Positions 4,647 through 5,874 of a DNA stretch of 5,874 nt are shown here, one piece after another. Source of the stretch: DATJHM01 sp035493895 (GTDB taxonomy: Bacteria; Chloroflexota; Ktedonobacteria; Ktedonobacterales; Ktedonobacteraceae); the NCBI GenBank assembly GCA_035493895.1, contig DATJHM010000013.1, forward strand, positions 1 to 5,874, given 5' to 3'. Below the pieces are notes generated by a model. It saw only the letters and a list, made by a program, of their open reading frames with translations. It searched no databases and was not told the DNA's origin. Every line of letters starts with the position of its first letter. The stretch's first letter is position 1. The translations under genes were made by a program, and so were the position numbers.

Positions 4647-5874
4647 ACTCCTCTTTAGCCAGCAATGTCTGTAATTCTGCGGGCGATAATCTGGTGATCT
4701 CTGCCAGCACCTGGGACATTGTGCTCTTATCGACCTGCTTGATACGCTCCTCGACCAGCGCGGCGGCGAGGTCAGCGACCGTGGTCAGTTCAAACAGGCG
4801 TTGCAAGGGCAGTTCGATCTGAAAACGCACACGAAGACGGGATACCACCTGTGTCGCTAAGAGCGAATGACCACCCAGCTCAAAGAAATTATCATGAATG
4901 CCCACACGTTCCACCTGAAGGATCTCCGACCAGATCTCCGCGACTCCTTGCTCAATCGAGGTGCGCGGAGCCACATACTGTATCAACTCTGGCTTATACG
5001 CAGTCAGGAACGCCGCGAGGCTGACCCGATCCACCTTCCCACTCGTCGTCTGTGGAAGCGCGGGCAAGAGCACCAATCGTTGCGGGATCATATAGGCCGG
5101 GAGCCGGTGTTTCAGCGCACTCTGGATCTGCTCCGGTGTGATCTTCCCCTCTTGCACTGGCTCCACGGCGGCAACCAGCAGCACCCGGCCTGACGCATCC
5201 TGTTGCGGGACCACCGCACAGGCATGCACTCCGGCAATCTGGTGCAGCGCCTCTTCTATCTCTCCCAATTCAATGCGTACACCGCGCACTTTCACCTGAT
5301 CATCATTGCGCCCCACAAACTCCAGCACCCCATCTGCGCGGTATCGTCCCAGGTCTCCTGTTCGATACAGCCGTGCCCCCACTTCTCCACTCCAGGCATC
5401 GGGCACAAACCGCTCTGCGGTCATCGCGGCCTGCCCTATATACCCACGTGCCACGCCCACTCCTCCGACATATAGCTCGCCCGTCACCCCTATGGGCACC
5501 GGTTGTCCCAGCGCATCCAGCACATACACGTGCATGTTGTGCAAGGGACGTCCTATCGCCACCTGCCCTTCCTGTGCCTGCGCTTCATACACCGTCGCAT
5601 CCGCCGCAACCTCAGAGGAGCCATACAGATTCCAGAGCTTGCCACCCGGGACCGCTGCCTGAAACTGCTGCCACAGCTCCGCAGAGAGCCGCTCCCCACT
5701 ACACATCCAGAGGCGCAACGCTGGCACCTGTTGACCCAGATCGGCCTCCAACGTCAACCAGGTTTGTAACAGGCTGGGTACCAGTACGATCCTGCTGACC
5801 CGCTGTTGCACCACGATCTTGAGCAGTTGCGCGGCATCTCTGGCCTGTTCGTCGGGGACCAGCACGGTGGGTAC
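4645..5874 (-). CDS. Non-ribosomal peptide synthetase, C-terminal part (adenylation domain from before A5, plus carrier domain)
   Basis: The frame is open to the right edge, giving 409 residues of a much larger protein; the GTG at 5865 is internal, not a start. An adenylation domain activates an amino acid as aminoacyl-AMP and loads it on the carrier's phosphopantetheine. Counting from the edge, the motifs are A5 NLYGSSE (82-88, where YGPTE is usual), A6 GELYVGGVGVARGY (132-145), A7 YRTGDL (170-175), A8 GRNDDQVKVRGVRIELGEIE (188-207), A9 LPAYMIP (258-264) and A10 TSGKVDR (277-283, catalytic K280). The carrier has FFELGGHSLL with phosphopantetheine Ser337 (codon 4866-4864). After it come only a short linker and a tail MSQVLAEITRLSPAELQTLL (386-405). 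There is no condensation, thioesterase or reductase domain. Visible pocket positions by the GrsA scheme are 278 V, 299 M, 301 S, 322 L, 330 A, 331 D and 517 K; 235, 236 and 239 lie outside. The substrate is not assignable. Confidence 0.95.
   Translation of the reverse strand, partial: VPTVLVPDEQARDAAQLLKIVVQQRVSRIVLVPSLLQTWLTLEADLGQQVPALRLWMCSGERLSAELWQQFQAAVPGGKLWNLYGSSEVAADATVYEAQAQEGQVAIGRPLHNMHVYVLDALGQPVPIGVTGELYVGGVGVARGYIGQAAMTAERFVPDAWSGEVGARLYRTGDLGRYRADGVLEFVGRNDDQVKVRGVRIELGEIEEALHQIAGVHACAVVPQQDASGRVLLVAAVEPVQEGKITPEQIQSALKHRLPAYMIPQRLVLLPALPQTTSGKVDRVSLAAFLTAYKPELIQYVAPRTSIEQGVAEIWSEILQVERVGIHDNFFELGGHSLLATQVVSRLRVRFQIELPLQRLFELTTVADLAAALVEERIKQVDKSTMSQVLAEITRLSPAELQTLLAKEE

Noticed and set aside
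5373..5798. A 141-codon plus-strand frame rich in Pro, His and Arg
   Set aside because: It lies entirely opposite the NRPS adenylation domain with its A5 to A8 motifs. The proline-rich content is what the complement of GC-rich codons produces.

Overview
The window holds four genes, all read from the minus strand, so transcription runs from high to low coordinates. They look like one polycistronic piece of a non-ribosomal peptide (NRPS) biosynthetic cluster. The order of transcription is: the 3' end of an NRPS gene (5874 to 4645, cut by the window edge), two ABC exporter half-transporters (4629 to 2800, then 2824 to 986), and a family-4-type glycosyltransferase (953 to 1, cut by the other edge). 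The junctions are 15 bp, a 25-bp overlap and 32 bp. I see no promoter or intrinsic terminator at any of them, so co-transcription is likely. No tRNA, rRNA, CRISPR array, insertion sequence or integrase is visible, and there is no gene-free stretch longer than 32 bp.

The NRPS fragment covers the second half of an adenylation domain (core motifs A5 to A10) and a carrier (PCP) domain, then stops. No condensation, epimerisation, thioesterase or reductase domain follows. The two transporter genes encode TMD-NBD proteins whose deviations from consensus are complementary. The upstream one has an aspartate in place of the catalytic glutamate and an asparagine in place of the H-loop histidine, but a normal LSGGQ signature. 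The downstream one has normal Walker B and H-loop residues but a degraded signature (LALGQ). Together they should make one degenerate and one consensus ATPase site, the layout known from heterodimeric exporters such as TM287/288, BmrCD and LmrCD. The glycosyltransferase was translated by hand from the minus strand. It is open at the window edge and has a clear GT-B fold with an Asp-x7-Glu version of the EX7E motif.

A reasonable model is that the NRPS line makes a peptide, the heterodimeric exporter moves it (or its precursor) across the cytoplasmic membrane, and the glycosyltransferase may decorate it. The glycosylation link rests only on gene order.

The organism cannot be fixed from this window. 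Base composition is intermediate, GC-richer in the NRPS part and AT-richer in the first transporter. The NRPS style and tight gene packing would fit a secondary-metabolite-rich bacterium; a Chloroflexota lineage (Ktedonobacteria or Herpetosiphon-like) is my weak guess. Nothing here is clearly a new kind of system. The most notable points are the asymmetric exporter, the NRPS line that ends without a release domain, and two perfect 10-bp/4-nt hairpins inside coding sequence.
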